From DAOTWY01 sp003696565 (GTDB taxonomy: Bacteria > Chloroflexota > Anaerolineae > Aggregatilineales > Phototrophicaceae), in NCBI GenBank assembly GCA_034435635.1, contig DAOTWY010000056.1, positions 1 to 28,269 of the forward strand: a DNA stretch of 28,269 nt. The letters run 5' to 3'. The position numbers and the translations under genes were made by a program. The notes beneath the pieces were generated by a model. The model did no database searches. It saw nothing but the letters and a program-made list of their open reading frames with translations, and had not been told where the DNA came from. Shown in pieces: positions 7,006-15,047 of the stretch (its first letter is position 1; each line of letters begins with the position of its first letter).

Positions 7006-10000
7006 TTACTCATCATGCGGGGATGTATCACGGATCAGGATCGTATCAAAATCCGCGGTGGTGTTGTTTTCTACACCAAATGCGACAGTGCCCCCTAAAA
7101 TTTGCGCATTATCTAACGTGAATAAGAAACGCCCATTGGCAAAAAAGGCAATCTGTTCATCATGCGCCACAATCATGAGCGGCACCCATTCCGGCAGTGG
7201 GTCGTTTTCTGCTCCGGGAATGACACCTTCAAAATAGGTGATTTTTTCGCTACTTGTTTCATATGTGATGATGAACTCCACCGAATTATCGTTATTCCGC
7301 CGCATTCTTAAGAAGTAGCCATTGACGTATGAGCCAAGGGTGGGGCTGGCACGCATCGCCATCCAGGCTTCTCCTGGGGTTTGCAAACGCACCTCAACTG
7401 AGGCAATGACATCGGTGGAGTTTCGCAAACTGGTTGTATCTGCTGGACCGAACATCTCTATCCCATAATCTTCATCAATGATGCGATAAACCGGACGACC
7501 TTCATGCACCATACGTAGATAGTTTTGATGATCTGCCTGTGATGGATCGTTGATAAATTCCCCAGCAGCAGCACGCCGGTCTACCCAACCGGATTGTGTA
7601 TTAAAAATATCGGTGAAATCCTCCACAAACTCACTCCGAGAAACCCGCACCGGACGTTCAGAAACCCGTTGTTGTAGTTCATATGCCCACGCAGCACCAG
7701 CGTTAATCGCCGAAGCGGCTTGGGTAAATAAACAATCGTCAATCTGTAGGATGTCGTTTCGCTTTGTTGTAAAACGGATAACACCACCTGGGGGGGCGGT
7801 TTCTAGTGTGTCTTCAAAACGACTGCGCCCATCGACATAAATTTCTAAACGTGTGCCTTCAAACTGGATGTTTAAATCCTGCCAGACATTACGGCTATAA
7901 ACGTTACTCACGTTTTCATGCCAAACAATGCCACCAGCCCCGTCAAAATGGAAAATTTCTAGGTTGCCGGCAATAAATTCCAACTGCATGGTGCCGTTAT
8001 TGCTATCCCGTAGGAAAATCGAATATCCGCCTTGTGTACTCCAAACGCGGCAGTGCAAACTGATGTCTTGCACTGGGGGCATAACCGGGTTGAGTTCTAC
8101 CTCATCTTGCATAAAGACGTATTGGTTGCCATTTGATTCGGTGGCGATTCCGCTGTTGGTGGTGCTTGTTGTTGTCCAGGTACTCGGTAATTGAGATGCT
8201 TGGAAGTGATCGCTATAGGGTTCTGCCCGTTGAATGATGATGTTATCAAACCGAGCTGGGCGGAATGAATTGTTCACTTGTAGGAAGATTTGCCCTGCGC
8301 CGAGCTGTGGTGCGTCTAAATCCTCAACAGTCAGCATCAAATCCCGATCAACATACACATACAACCGTCGTCCTTCCACCCATAATGTAACATGATGCCA
8401 GGTGTTGGCACTGATAGGAGCGTTTGTATTTTGCCTTAAGACCGTTTCACTTTCACGGCTTAGAACATTCGGACGTGAGCCGCTTTTACGCAATAAAATT
8501 AAACCAGGAAAAATCTCTAACACGTTATATCCCACACCATCGGTATATCGGAAAACCAACCGCGCACTTGCCTGTGAATCAAGATTGACATCAAAGTTGA
8601 CCACAAAATCCGCTGCGCTGCTTTCTAGCCATTCTGGGCGTTCTCGTCCTAAGATGATGGCGGGTTGGCTTAAACTCCCTTGACCGATCAGCAATACTTG
8701 ACCACCTTCATTCACCACTTGCCAGGCATTCGGGTCATAATCCCATAGGGCGATTGGGTCTGCCGATTCAAAATCTGCCACGAAAGGTAACCGCCCAGCA
8801 GGGATAGGGGTTGGTGATGGGATTGGTGTGGGCGATGCCGCACTCGTTGGTGAGGGCGTGTCTGTTATAGTGGGCGACGGTGTTGGCGTGAAAGTTGGCG
8901 TATCGGTGGCGGTTGGTGTATCGCTCGGCGTAAAGGTTGGCGTTAGTGTATTGGTGGGTGTTGGCGTATAGGTAAAGGTCAATGTGGCGGTAGGCGTAGC
9001 CGATGGTGTATCGGTGGCAGTTGGCGTGAAGGTTGGGGTATAGGTGTCGGTTGGCGTGTCTGTGGGGGTTAGTGTTGGTGCTTGCACCACTCGTATAACA
9101 TCCGGGTTACCGGAAAATGTACTAAATGAGCGGGATGACAACACCCATCCCCGGCGACCATCTGGTAACAAAATTTGATACCATACGCCATCTTCACTTG
9201 AGCCGAGAATCTCTAACAATTCTCCAGATGTCACCAAGCCAATTTCCGGGTAATTGGTACCAGGTCCCAGGCGGATTGCCAGATCACGCCGCGCCAACAT
9301 AACCGGTGTGGCTGGTGTTTCTGGTGGTTCGGTTGGGCTGGCGGTGGCTGTGGCGGTTGATGTTTGGCTTGGGGTGGTGCTGGGTCCATCAGTAGGCGTG
9401 GCGGCTGTTGTTGATTCTGTGGTGTTCCCCTGTGCAACGGCGGTAGTGAGCACAGCAGTTGAATCCGCGTCTCCATCGCCGGATGAAAGTATAATTAATG
9501 CGCCTCCACCAAGGATTAGCAACACAACGACCACCCCTAACCACATCCGCCAATTTGTGCCGTTGGGGGCAGGTGGTTCTAGCGGTGGCTCAAGTTGGGT
9601 TGGGAGTTCGGTTTTTTCCTCTGCCCGCTGCATTTCAAACGTTGCCATAGTTTTCTCTATAGCATCACGATTCTTCTCCCGCTGGGCATGAATGCGATCA
9701 ATGGCTTGTTTTGCCGCACTACGCAGTTGACGAGGTGTTTGGGTGAGGGCTGTTGTTCCTGCTAATCTCGTTAGGGCTTCGCTCAGTTCCGCGCCAGATT
9801 GATAGCGATCTTCCGGTTTTTTTGCCATCGCTTTTTGGATGATCGTATCAAATTCTGGCGGCAATTCTGGGTTGATGGCAACAGCAGACGGCACAGCGTC
9901 TTGAATATGTTTAAGAACAATCGCCATTGGGGTTTCTGCTTCAAATGGCATTCTACCAGTTGCCATCTGAAAGAGCATCACACCCAGTGCGTAAATATCC

Positions 10001-10572
10001 GCGGTTTTATCAATGTTTGTTTCACCTAAGCCTTGCTCAGGAGACATATACCCAGGCGTGCCAACTGCCATACCGGTTTGGGTTAAACCAGTCATGTCGC
10101 TGCCACTGATGCGGGCAATACCAAAATCCATCAGGAATGCATTCCCTTCCTGATCAATCATGATATTGGATGGTTTGATGTCACGGTGAATCACGCCTTG
10201 CCGGTGGGCATAATCTAGCGCAGATGTGATTTGACGCATCATGAAGGCGATTTCGTTCAAAGGGAGAGGGTGTTTATCCAAAATATCTTTTAGTGTGCCA
10301 CCTTCCAAATAGCGCATAACGATATACGGCGGGTCATGACTCGCATCAAAATCAAACACCGGTAAAAGATGCGGATGTTCTAAGCGCGCGATAAGACGGG
10401 CTTCTCGTTGAAAACGCTCAATCCCTTGATCCATCAACGCCACACTTTGATGAATCACTTTAATGGCAACAAAACGATCTGTACTAGGCTGATAGGCACG
10501 GTAAACGGTTGCCATGCCGCCCCTGCCAATTTCTTCGATAATTTCATATGAACCGATGCGCGTCCCTATCAT
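7006..10572 (-). CDS. Membrane Ser/Thr protein kinase with SH3b, Thr-Pro stalk and three extracellular beta-sandwich modules
   Basis: The 1188-residue protein begins with a PknB-type kinase (about 6-270): glycine loop GRGGMATVYRA, Lys38 in VAIKVIH, HRDIKPSN (Asp131), DFG at 149-151 and GTPGYMSPE. All catalytic residues are present. A juxtamembrane linker leads to one TM helix (343-363), so the kinase is cytoplasmic and the rest outside. Outside come an SH3b domain (about 424-492, ending WYQILLPDGRRGWV), a Thr-Pro stalk (about 497-592) and three modules (about 595-782, 785-948, 980-1182) resembling LamG/jelly-roll domains, with repeated WHHVTLWVEGRRLYVYVD-like strands and closing FDNIIIQR/FDTILIRD. 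PASTA repeats, usual in PknB, are absent. The start is the ATG at 10572 with GGAGG five bases before it; upstream ATGs at 10596 and 10584 lack a ribosome site. It is transcribed alone, divergent from the Liv-type genes. Confidence 0.92.
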   Translation of the reverse strand: MIGTRIGSYEIIEEIGRGGMATVYRAYQPSTDRFVAIKVIHQSVALMDQGIERFQREARLIARLEHPHLLPVFDFDASHDPPYIVMRYLEGGTLKDILDKHPLPLNEIAFMMRQITSALDYAHRQGVIHRDIKPSNIMIDQEGNAFLMDFGIARISGSDMTGLTQTGMAVGTPGYMSPEQGLGETNIDKTADIYALGVMLFQMATGRMPFEAETPMAIVLKHIQDAVPSAVAINPELPPEFDTIIQKAMAKKPEDRYQSGAELSEALTRLAGTTALTQTPRQLRSAAKQAIDRIHAQREKNRDAIEKTMATFEMQRAEEKTELPTQLEPPLEPPAPNGTNWRMWLGVVVVLLILGGGALIILSSGDGDADSTAVLTTAVAQGNTTESTTAATPTDGPSTTPSQTSTATATASPTEPPETPATPVMLARRDLAIRLGPGTNYPEIGLVTSGELLEILGSSEDGVWYQILLPDGRRGWVLSSRSFSTFSGNPDVIRVVQAPTLTPTDTPTDTYTPTFTPTATDTPSATPTATLTFTYTPTPTNTLTPTFTPSDTPTATDTPTFTPTPSPTITDTPSPTSAASPTPIPSPTPIPAGRLPFVADFESADPIALWDYDPNAWQVVNEGGQVLLIGQGSLSQPAIILGRERPEWLESSAADFVVNFDVNLDSQASARLVFRYTDGVGYNVLEIFPGLILLRKSGSRPNVLSRESETVLRQNTNAPISANTWHHVTLWVEGRRLYVYVDRDLMLTVEDLDAPQLGAGQIFLQVNNSFRPARFDNIIIQRAEPYSDHFQASQLPSTWTTTSTTNSGIATESNGNQYVFMQDEVELNPVMPPVQDISLHCRVWSTQGGYSIFLRDSNNGTMQLEFIAGNLEIFHFDGAGGIVWHENVSNVYSRNVWQDLNIQFEGTRLEIYVDGRSRFEDTLETAPPGGVIRFTTKRNDILQIDDCLFTQAASAINAGAAWAYELQQRVSERPVRVSRSEFVEDFTDIFNTQSGWVDRRAAAGEFINDPSQADHQNYLRMVHEGRPVYRIIDEDYGIEMFGPADTTSLRNSTDVIASVEVRLQTPGEAWMAMRASPTLGSYVNGYFLRMRRNNDNSVEFIITYETSSEKITYFEGVIPGAENDPLPEWVPLMIVAHDEQIAFFANGRFLFTLDNAQILGGTVAFGVENNTTADFDTILIRDTSPHDE
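8797..9084 (-). repeat. Thr-Pro stalk repeat within the kinase gene
   Basis: Low-complexity coding DNA built from degenerate units for T-P-T, T-D-T-P and T-F-T-P. It appears on the plus strand as runs of GTTGGCGT and GGTGTATCGGTGG. It encodes the extended spacer between the SH3b domain and the distal modules. Such tracts can change length by slippage. Confidence 0.85.
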
Positions 10573-10590
10573 CAAAACCTCCATGCTGAA

Positions 10591-10624
10591 AACCACCCAA
10601 CGTCAGCAGGTGGTTGTTGACGTT
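10591..10624 (-). promoter_or_regulatory. Two interleaved inverted repeats in the kinase leader
   Basis: Read on the minus strand the order is AACGTCA, AC, AACCACC, TGC, TGACGTT, G, GGTGGTT. Arms one and three pair perfectly (7 bp), as do arms two and four. The block ends eight bases before the GGAGG ribosome site (10582-10578). The two helices interlock, so in RNA they are either alternatives or a tight pseudoknot; in DNA they could be protein sites. Confidence 0.5.
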
Positions 10625-10688
10625 GTGCCCTCTAAACTGCTTTTTGGAATAATCACATTGTAACACACGATAACAAAGTTCATCGTGT

Positions 10689-10718
10689 TTGATATACATG
10701 AAATTTGCATTTTATCCT
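10689..10718 (+). promoter_or_regulatory. Promoter candidate for the Liv-type binding protein
   Basis: TTGATA (10689-10694) and TATCCT (10713-10718) are spaced by 18 bases, a reasonable sigma-70-type pair. The -10 is 52 bases before the ATG at 10770, and a strong GGAGGAGAAG ribosome site lies between. Confidence 0.4.
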
Positions 10719-10769
10719 ACAAGCGATACACTTAAAGCGTCCATCATAATTTTGGAGGAGAAGTAAAAT

Positions 10770-11987
10770 ATGAGAAAGTTAATTTTATTATTCTGTGTCT
10801 TGTTACTTGCATTGCCGGTTGTTGCGCAGGATGAAGAAGATGAGAGTGAAAATGAAGATATGATGGTGATGATGGGCGATTGGGAAACTTGCCCCACACC
10901 AGAAAATCTACCAGAGGAGGTAACGATCGGTGCAATCTTCGCTCGATCCGGCAACATTTCTGTTTACGGTATTCCCCAAAGCCAAGCGGTAGAACTTGCC
11001 GTCGCGGAAATTAATGAATCCGGCTATTTGGGAGAAGGTGTAACCCTGAGCGTGATCTTTGAGGATTCCGCTGGTGATCAGGAGCAAGCCATTGCCGCTA
11101 TGACTAAATTGGTGGAAGAAGATCAGGTTGTGGCAGTGCTTGGACCAACACTTTCTACAGAGGCTTTTGCGGCTGATCCAATCGCACAAGAAGCTGGCGT
11201 ACCGGTCATGGGTGTGAGCAACACCGCCAGCGGTATTACTGACATGGGTGAGTTTGTCTTCCGCAACAGTTTGCCAGAATCATCAGTGATCCCAGGGACA
11301 GTTGCAGGCGCAGTAGAAGCTTTAGGGCTGGAGCGCGTCGGCGTGTTGTATGGTAACGATGATGATTTTACACTCAGCGGCTATGATGTCTTTGTAGAAG
11401 CCCTGGAAGATTTGGATGTTGAAATTCTTGGCGAAGAAACCTTTGCTCGTGGTGATGTCGATTTTAGTGCGCAGCTCACCAATTTATTGGCAGATGATCC
11501 TGATGCGTTGATTGTTTCTGCTTTGGCAGCGGAAGCGGTGCAGATCATCATCCAAGCGCGTGATCTGGGCTATGATGGTCCGATCATCGGCGGTAATGGG
11601 TTCAATTCCCCGGCAATTATTGCACAAGCAGGGGAAGATGCAGAAGGTGTCATCGTCGGTGCTGCGTGGAACGCCGCAAGTGATAATGAACTGAGTGTGG
11701 CTTTTATCGAAAACTTTGAAGAATACACCGGCAACCCGCCCGATCAGTTCGCAACACAGGCGTATACGGGTGCTTGGTTGATGGCAACTGCCATTCGCTG
11801 CGCTGATTCTGTTGATCCTGCAGATATTCGGGATGCACTGGCAAGTATCACAGATTTCCCCTCACCATTGGGTGAATTCTCCTTTGATGAAGACCGTAAC
11901 CCCGTGCATGATCCTGTTGTTCAGGTTGTGGTGGATGGCGCGTTCGGTATTCTTGGTGCAGACATGATGGAAGAGGAAAGCGAATAA
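10770..11987 (+). CDS. Branched-chain amino-acid-type ABC transporter substrate-binding protein
   Basis: A 405-residue periplasmic-binding-fold protein of the LivJ/Leu-Ile-Val-binding (Peripla_BP_6) family. After the signal peptide MRKLILLFCVLLLALPVVAQ there is a very acidic segment (DEEDESENED), then the first domain (VTIGAIFARSGNISVYG, the usual ligand-loop opening). VVAVLGPTLSTEAFAADPIAQEAGVPVMGVSN and the hinge strand RVGVLYGNDDDFTLSGYD are family signatures. No lipobox cysteine is placed for lipid attachment (Cys9 is inside the hydrophobic core), so anchoring is unclear. It probably captures an amino acid or related small molecule for the permease encoded next. A strong GGAGGAGAAG ribosome site precedes the ATG. 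A stem-loop and 144 bases separate it from livH, a common layout giving more binding protein than permease. Confidence 0.9.
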   Translation: MRKLILLFCVLLLALPVVAQDEEDESENEDMMVMMGDWETCPTPENLPEEVTIGAIFARSGNISVYGIPQSQAVELAVAEINESGYLGEGVTLSVIFEDSAGDQEQAIAAMTKLVEEDQVVAVLGPTLSTEAFAADPIAQEAGVPVMGVSNTASGITDMGEFVFRNSLPESSVIPGTVAGAVEALGLERVGVLYGNDDDFTLSGYDVFVEALEDLDVEILGEETFARGDVDFSAQLTNLLADDPDALIVSALAAEAVQIIIQARDLGYDGPIIGGNGFNSPAIIAQAGEDAEGVIVGAAWNAASDNELSVAFIENFEEYTGNPPDQFATQAYTGAWLMATAIRCADSVDPADIRDALASITDFPSPLGEFSFDEDRNPVHDPVVQVVVDGAFGILGADMMEEESE

Positions 11988-12016
11988 ATTCGCACAGGAT
12001 TTTTTAACCATGTTGG

Positions 12017-12042
12017 CAGGGCGGGGGGATGCCTCCGCCCTG
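12017..12042 (+). promoter_or_regulatory. Stem-loop between binding-protein and permease genes
   Basis: CAGGGCGGGGG and CCTCCGCCCTG form an 11-bp stem (one G-U pair) closed by the loop GATG. No T-tract follows, so it is more likely a partial terminator or 3'-end stabiliser that lets livH be read at a lower level. Confidence 0.6.
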
Positions 12043-12131
12043 TGTTACGCTTAAAACCAACACAGTTATGCCAATCAAAAATTTGGTCGGCAGTGCTTCA
12101 TCCGCTATGGGGTTAATTTAGATACAAAATT

Positions 12132-13052
12132 ATGGATTTCGTAACGTTCTTACAACAATCGACGAATGCGGTTTCTTTAGGGGCGTTATATGCGCTTTTT
12201 GCCCTGGGGTATAGCCTGGTTTTTAGCATTTTAGGGGTGCTAAATTTGGCACATAGTGCGGTGTTTATGTGGGGAGCGTTTTTTGGCTTGATCGCCTTAG
12301 ATCAGTGGCATTTGCCGCCTTGGCTGGCTTTTATCTTTGCGTCATGTGCGGCAGGGCTGGTGAGTGTTAGCCTGGAATATGTGGCTTTCCGTCCCTTACG
12401 CAAACGAAATGCCGCACGAATCGCCCAGTTGATTAGCAGCATCGGCGCGGCTTTGTTATTGGTGAATATCGCCCAATTACTTTATAACCAAATCTATAAC
12501 GCTTCTGATGCATACTATCCGCGCAATATTCAATTGTTGCCGTTTATCCCTAGCGAAACCGTTGTGGTCGGCAGTGTGAGCATCGCCCCCATTCGGCTGG
12601 TGATTTTGGTGATCGCATTGGTGATGATGCTTGTTTTGCAATATTTAGTGACGAGTACCCGAACAGGGCAACAGATGCGTGCTGTGGCTTTTAACCAACG
12701 CACGGCGGCGTTGTTGGGCATCAACGTGAACCAGATTTATGTGTTTACCTTTCTCATTGCGGGGATGCTGGCGGGGGCTGCTGGGATGTTATACGGGATG
12801 GCGTTTTTGAATGTTTCGCCATTTGTTGGTGGAAATGTCTCCCTAATTGGCTTGACGGCGATTGTTTTAGGGGGCATGGGGAGTATTCAAGGGGCTGTGT
12901 TGGGCAGTTTTATTGTCGCTGGGTTACAGATTGCTAGCACCGCCGCCGGTGGTAGCAGTTACCGAGATGCGATTGTATTCTTCTTATTGTTTGTCGTTTT
13001 GATTATCCGCCCGCAAGGGATTTTAGGACAGCCGGAACAAACTCGTGCCTGA
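12132..13052 (+). CDS. livH: LivH-type ABC transporter permease
   Basis: A 306-residue polytopic membrane protein of the LivH family. The N-terminal signature GALYALFALGYSLVFSILGVLNLAHSAVFMWGA is present across the first helices, followed by EYVAFRPLRKRNAARIAQLISSIG, and the cytoplasmic coupling region TRTGQQMRAVAFNQRTAALLGINVNQIY before FLIAGMLAGAAGMLYG. GLTAIVLGGMGSIQGAVLGS and RPQGILG close the protein as expected. About eight TM helices are visible. It should form the channel with a LivM partner and LivG/LivF ATPases, none of which is in this window. No strong ribosome site precedes the ATG at 12132; the nearest G-rich tract is about 20 bases away. Its TGA (13050-13052) abuts the stop of the convergent response-regulator gene. 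Confidence 0.92.
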   Translation: MDFVTFLQQSTNAVSLGALYALFALGYSLVFSILGVLNLAHSAVFMWGAFFGLIALDQWHLPPWLAFIFASCAAGLVSVSLEYVAFRPLRKRNAARIAQLISSIGAALLLVNIAQLLYNQIYNASDAYYPRNIQLLPFIPSETVVVGSVSIAPIRLVILVIALVMMLVLQYLVTSTRTGQQMRAVAFNQRTAALLGINVNQIYVFTFLIAGMLAGAAGMLYGMAFLNVSPFVGGNVSLIGLTAIVLGGMGSIQGAVLGSFIVAGLQIASTAAGGSSYRDAIVFFLLFVVLIIRPQGILGQPEQTRA

Positions 13053-13439
13053 TTACCGTGCGGCGATAAAGCCATATTCTGCGAGTTTGCTCAAAATCTG
13101 TTGAATAGCATCACGGTCTTTGCGGATATATGCATCTGCACCGGCTTCGTATCCCGCATCTTGATCTGCCATATTATCAGAAACAGTGAACATAATCACC
13201 GGAATATGTTGCGTTTTAGGGTTACGTTTAAGCCGATGACACACTTGATGCCCGTCCATATTGGGCAGACGCACATCTAACAAAATCGCATCTGGCTGGA
13301 TCGATTCTGCCATCCGCAACCCTTGTGGTCCGTCGGTTGCAACCATGATATGCACACCGGCTGCTTCCAAATGGTTGGCATAACTTTGTGCTTGGGTTGG
13401 GCTATCATCAATAATTAATAACTGCGCTTGACGATTCAT
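13053..13439 (-). CDS. Single-domain response regulator (CheY-like receiver)
   Basis: A 128-residue receiver domain with no output domain. Acidic pair Asp11-Asp12 (LLIIDDSPTQ), phospho-acceptor Asp55 (AILLDVRLPNMDG), switch residue Thr85 (MFTVSD) and Lys107 (YIRKD) are all in place, so it should accept phosphate from a histidine kinase. PilG/CheY-like proteins with this layout work in signalling relays, but no kinase gene is nearby. An earlier ATG at 13475 is open in frame, but it overlaps a perfect TATAAT (13479-13474, minus strand), so a transcript would begin after it. I therefore choose the ATG at 13439, with a GGAG about 13 bases before it. The stop TAA abuts the livH stop with no gap. 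Confidence 0.88.
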   Translation of the reverse strand: MNRQAQLLIIDDSPTQAQSYANHLEAAGVHIMVATDGPQGLRMAESIQPDAILLDVRLPNMDGHQVCHRLKRNPKTQHIPVIMFTVSDNMADQDAGYEAGADAYIRKDRDAIQQILSKLAEYGFIAAR

Positions 13440-13473
13440 ATAGTTGCTTGATCTCCATTGATAGACTACTCTC

Positions 13474-13479
13474 ATTATA
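13474..13479 (-). promoter_or_regulatory. -10 box of the response-regulator gene
   Basis: Perfect TATAAT on the minus strand, 34 bases upstream of the chosen ATG at 13439. The -35 region is poor. It shares a 123-base divergent region with the SecD-like gene. Confidence 0.4.
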
Positions 13480-13547
13480 AAGTTAAAAATTCGTTTGTTT
13501 GTGTTAAAAATGAAACAATTTATGAAAAATTTGTAAGCTCGTCAGGA

Positions 13548-13553
13548 TATAAT
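13548..13553 (+). promoter_or_regulatory. -10 box of the SecD-P1-like gene
   Basis: Perfect TATAAT, 45 bases before the ATG at 13599. No good -35 box at normal spacing; TTGTAA (13531-13536) is too close. Confidence 0.4.
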
Positions 13554-13598
13554 CATAAGGTAAGATGATCGTAAACGGTAATAAAAGGGGATAGGCAC

Positions 13599-14354
13599 AT
13601 GCGACGTTTAATGCTCGTTTTGGTTCTGCTGCTTAATTTGCCAGTGTTAGCACAAGATGACGATACATTAACAGTCATTGAAGAGGGCGTACAGTTGGTC
13701 ATCCACGTGGATGAGACGGATACCGTGCAGGAAGTCATACAAGTGATATTGCAGCGTGCGGAAGAGCTAGAGCTTGATGATGTGCGTGTCCAGATCATTG
13801 GAGAGGACACCATTCAGATGCAGTTCCCTGGCTTAGATCGTCTTTCAACAGATGCATTAAACACGCTGACCCGCCGCGGCTTGCTGGAACTAGTTGATTT
13901 TAGAGGGATTGAACAAGATTTAACTGGCGAACGCATTAACACGAGTGCGCAAGTTGCGCGGGGAATCGTTGACCTGGATGCAGCTTATCAGCCATTTACT
14001 GGGCAGCCGTTTTTAACTATTCTTACAAGTGAGGCATTTGAATCAGTCCGTGTCGTACAAGGGACGACATTAAATACTTGGAACATCTTATTCACTATTC
14101 GCCAACAAGATCAAGAGCGTTTCAGGGATTTTACACGGCGGCATATTGGTGAAAAATTGGCGATCGTTTTGGATGGGGAAGTCATCACTGCACCGACTAT
14201 TCACGAAACACTTCAAGATAGTGGGTTAATCAGTGCTAATTTTGATTTTAATGAGGCGAATAATCTCGCTATTCAATTGCGATTTGGGGAATTACCATCT
14301 AATATCACGGTTATCTCAACAGATACTTATCAGACGTTAGGCTTTGGTAATTAA
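13599..14354 (+). CDS. Secreted stand-alone homologue of the SecD P1 (periplasmic) domain
   Basis: The 251-residue protein has a Sec signal peptide (MRRLMLVLVLLLNLPVLAQ) and then the pattern of the first extracytoplasmic domain of SecD. LVIHVDETDTVQEVIQVIL matches the opening strand-helix, DTIQMQFPGLD (70-80) matches the SecD IVVQLPGV motif, and LVDFRG matches LEFR. The second half has WNILFTIRQQDQERF, LAIVLDGEVITAPTI (187-201, SecD LAIVLDGxVxSAPxI) and FDFNEANNLAIQLRFGELP (215-233), the segment that in SecD leads straight into the first TM bundle. Here it ends instead, so there are no SecD transmembrane helices. In SecDF this domain handles emerging secreted proteins. A free secreted copy could be a chaperone-like or competing version, but that is inference. 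A GGGGATAGG ribosome site precedes the ATG. Confidence 0.85.
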   Translation: MRRLMLVLVLLLNLPVLAQDDDTLTVIEEGVQLVIHVDETDTVQEVIQVILQRAEELELDDVRVQIIGEDTIQMQFPGLDRLSTDALNTLTRRGLLELVDFRGIEQDLTGERINTSAQVARGIVDLDAAYQPFTGQPFLTILTSEAFESVRVVQGTTLNTWNILFTIRQQDQERFRDFTRRHIGEKLAIVLDGEVITAPTIHETLQDSGLISANFDFNEANNLAIQLRFGELPSNITVISTDTYQTLGFGN

Positions 14355-14362
14355 TTTGCGTT

Positions 14363-14368
14363 TATAAT
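14363..14368 (+). promoter_or_regulatory. -10 box before the molybdoenzyme gene
   Basis: Perfect TATAAT, 38 bases before the ATG at 14407 and nine bases after the preceding stop, with a weak -35 region. It suggests the gene is not simply co-transcribed with the SecD-like gene. Confidence 0.35.
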
Positions 14369-14406
14369 AGACATAAAGTGAGTGTAAGAAAATAGGACAT
14401 AACCAC

Positions 14407-15033
14407 ATGGATTTGTTAGATAACGTCTTGCGGCGCAGGCAAACAGAAGATGAGATGAAAAAGTCTGGGCGGTTACCACCCGGGCAATCTTTAACGCATA
14501 AATTTCCTGTTCTCACCTATGGTCCTATCCCAAAATTTGACCCAGAAACTTGGGATTTCCGTGTGTTTGGTGAAGTTGAAAAAGAGATGTCTTGGAACTG
14601 GGAGGCATTTCAAAAATTACCCACAGTCACCGTAACGGTTGATATTCATTGTGTGACCCGCTGGAGTAAGTTTGATACGACCTGGACAGGAGTGCCGTTT
14701 AAGCATATTGCTGAACTGGTCGGCATGAAAGATACCACTAAGCACATCATCGCTCATTGTGATTATGGATATACGACGAATGTCCCAGTTGAGGACATGA
14801 TGCGTGATGATGTGTTGCTGGCGTATATGTATGATGGTAAACCACTTGAACCGGAGCATGGTGCGCCAGTGCGCACGCTTGTACCGCATTTGTATTTTTG
14901 GAAATCTGCCAAATTCTTGCGTGCGTTGGAATTTAGCCCGGTAGATAAGCCAGGTTTTTGGGAGCAAGGGGGGTATCATAACTACGGTGATCCCTTTAAA
15001 GAACAGCGTTATAATCGACGTGGCTTCTTTTAA
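14407..15033 (+). CDS. Sulfite-oxidase-like molybdopterin-dependent oxidoreductase
   Basis: A 208-residue protein covering just the molybdopterin fold of the sulfite oxidase/YedY family (COG2041). WDFRVFGEVEKEMSWNWEAFQKLP opens the domain. Cys82 in VDIHCVTRWSKFDTTWTGV is the expected molybdenum ligand. HCDYGYTTNVPVEDMM, LLAYMYDGKPLEPEHGAPVRTLVPHLYFWKSAKFL and the tail EQGGYHNYGDPF are strong family marks. There is no twin-arginine or Sec signal, so it should act in the cytoplasm, unlike MsrP/YedY. It lacks the haem and dimerisation domains of true sulfite oxidases. The electron partner and substrate are unknown; no membrane cytochrome gene is adjacent. An AGGA ribosome site lies ten bases before the ATG, and a strong terminator follows. 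Confidence 0.88.
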   Translation: MDLLDNVLRRRQTEDEMKKSGRLPPGQSLTHKFPVLTYGPIPKFDPETWDFRVFGEVEKEMSWNWEAFQKLPTVTVTVDIHCVTRWSKFDTTWTGVPFKHIAELVGMKDTTKHIIAHCDYGYTTNVPVEDMMRDDVLLAYMYDGKPLEPEHGAPVRTLVPHLYFWKSAKFLRALEFSPVDKPGFWEQGGYHNYGDPFKEQRYNRRGFF

Positions 15034-15047
15034 ATAAATAAGGTGTT

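Noticed and set aside
8797..9084. Short repeats resembling a CRISPR array
   Set aside because: The repeats are in frame, variable and without spacers; they encode a Thr-Pro stalk.
9254..9691. 145-codon frame opposite the kinase gene
   Set aside because: It is antisense to the TM/SH3b region of a well-supported gene and has no ribosome site or family signature.
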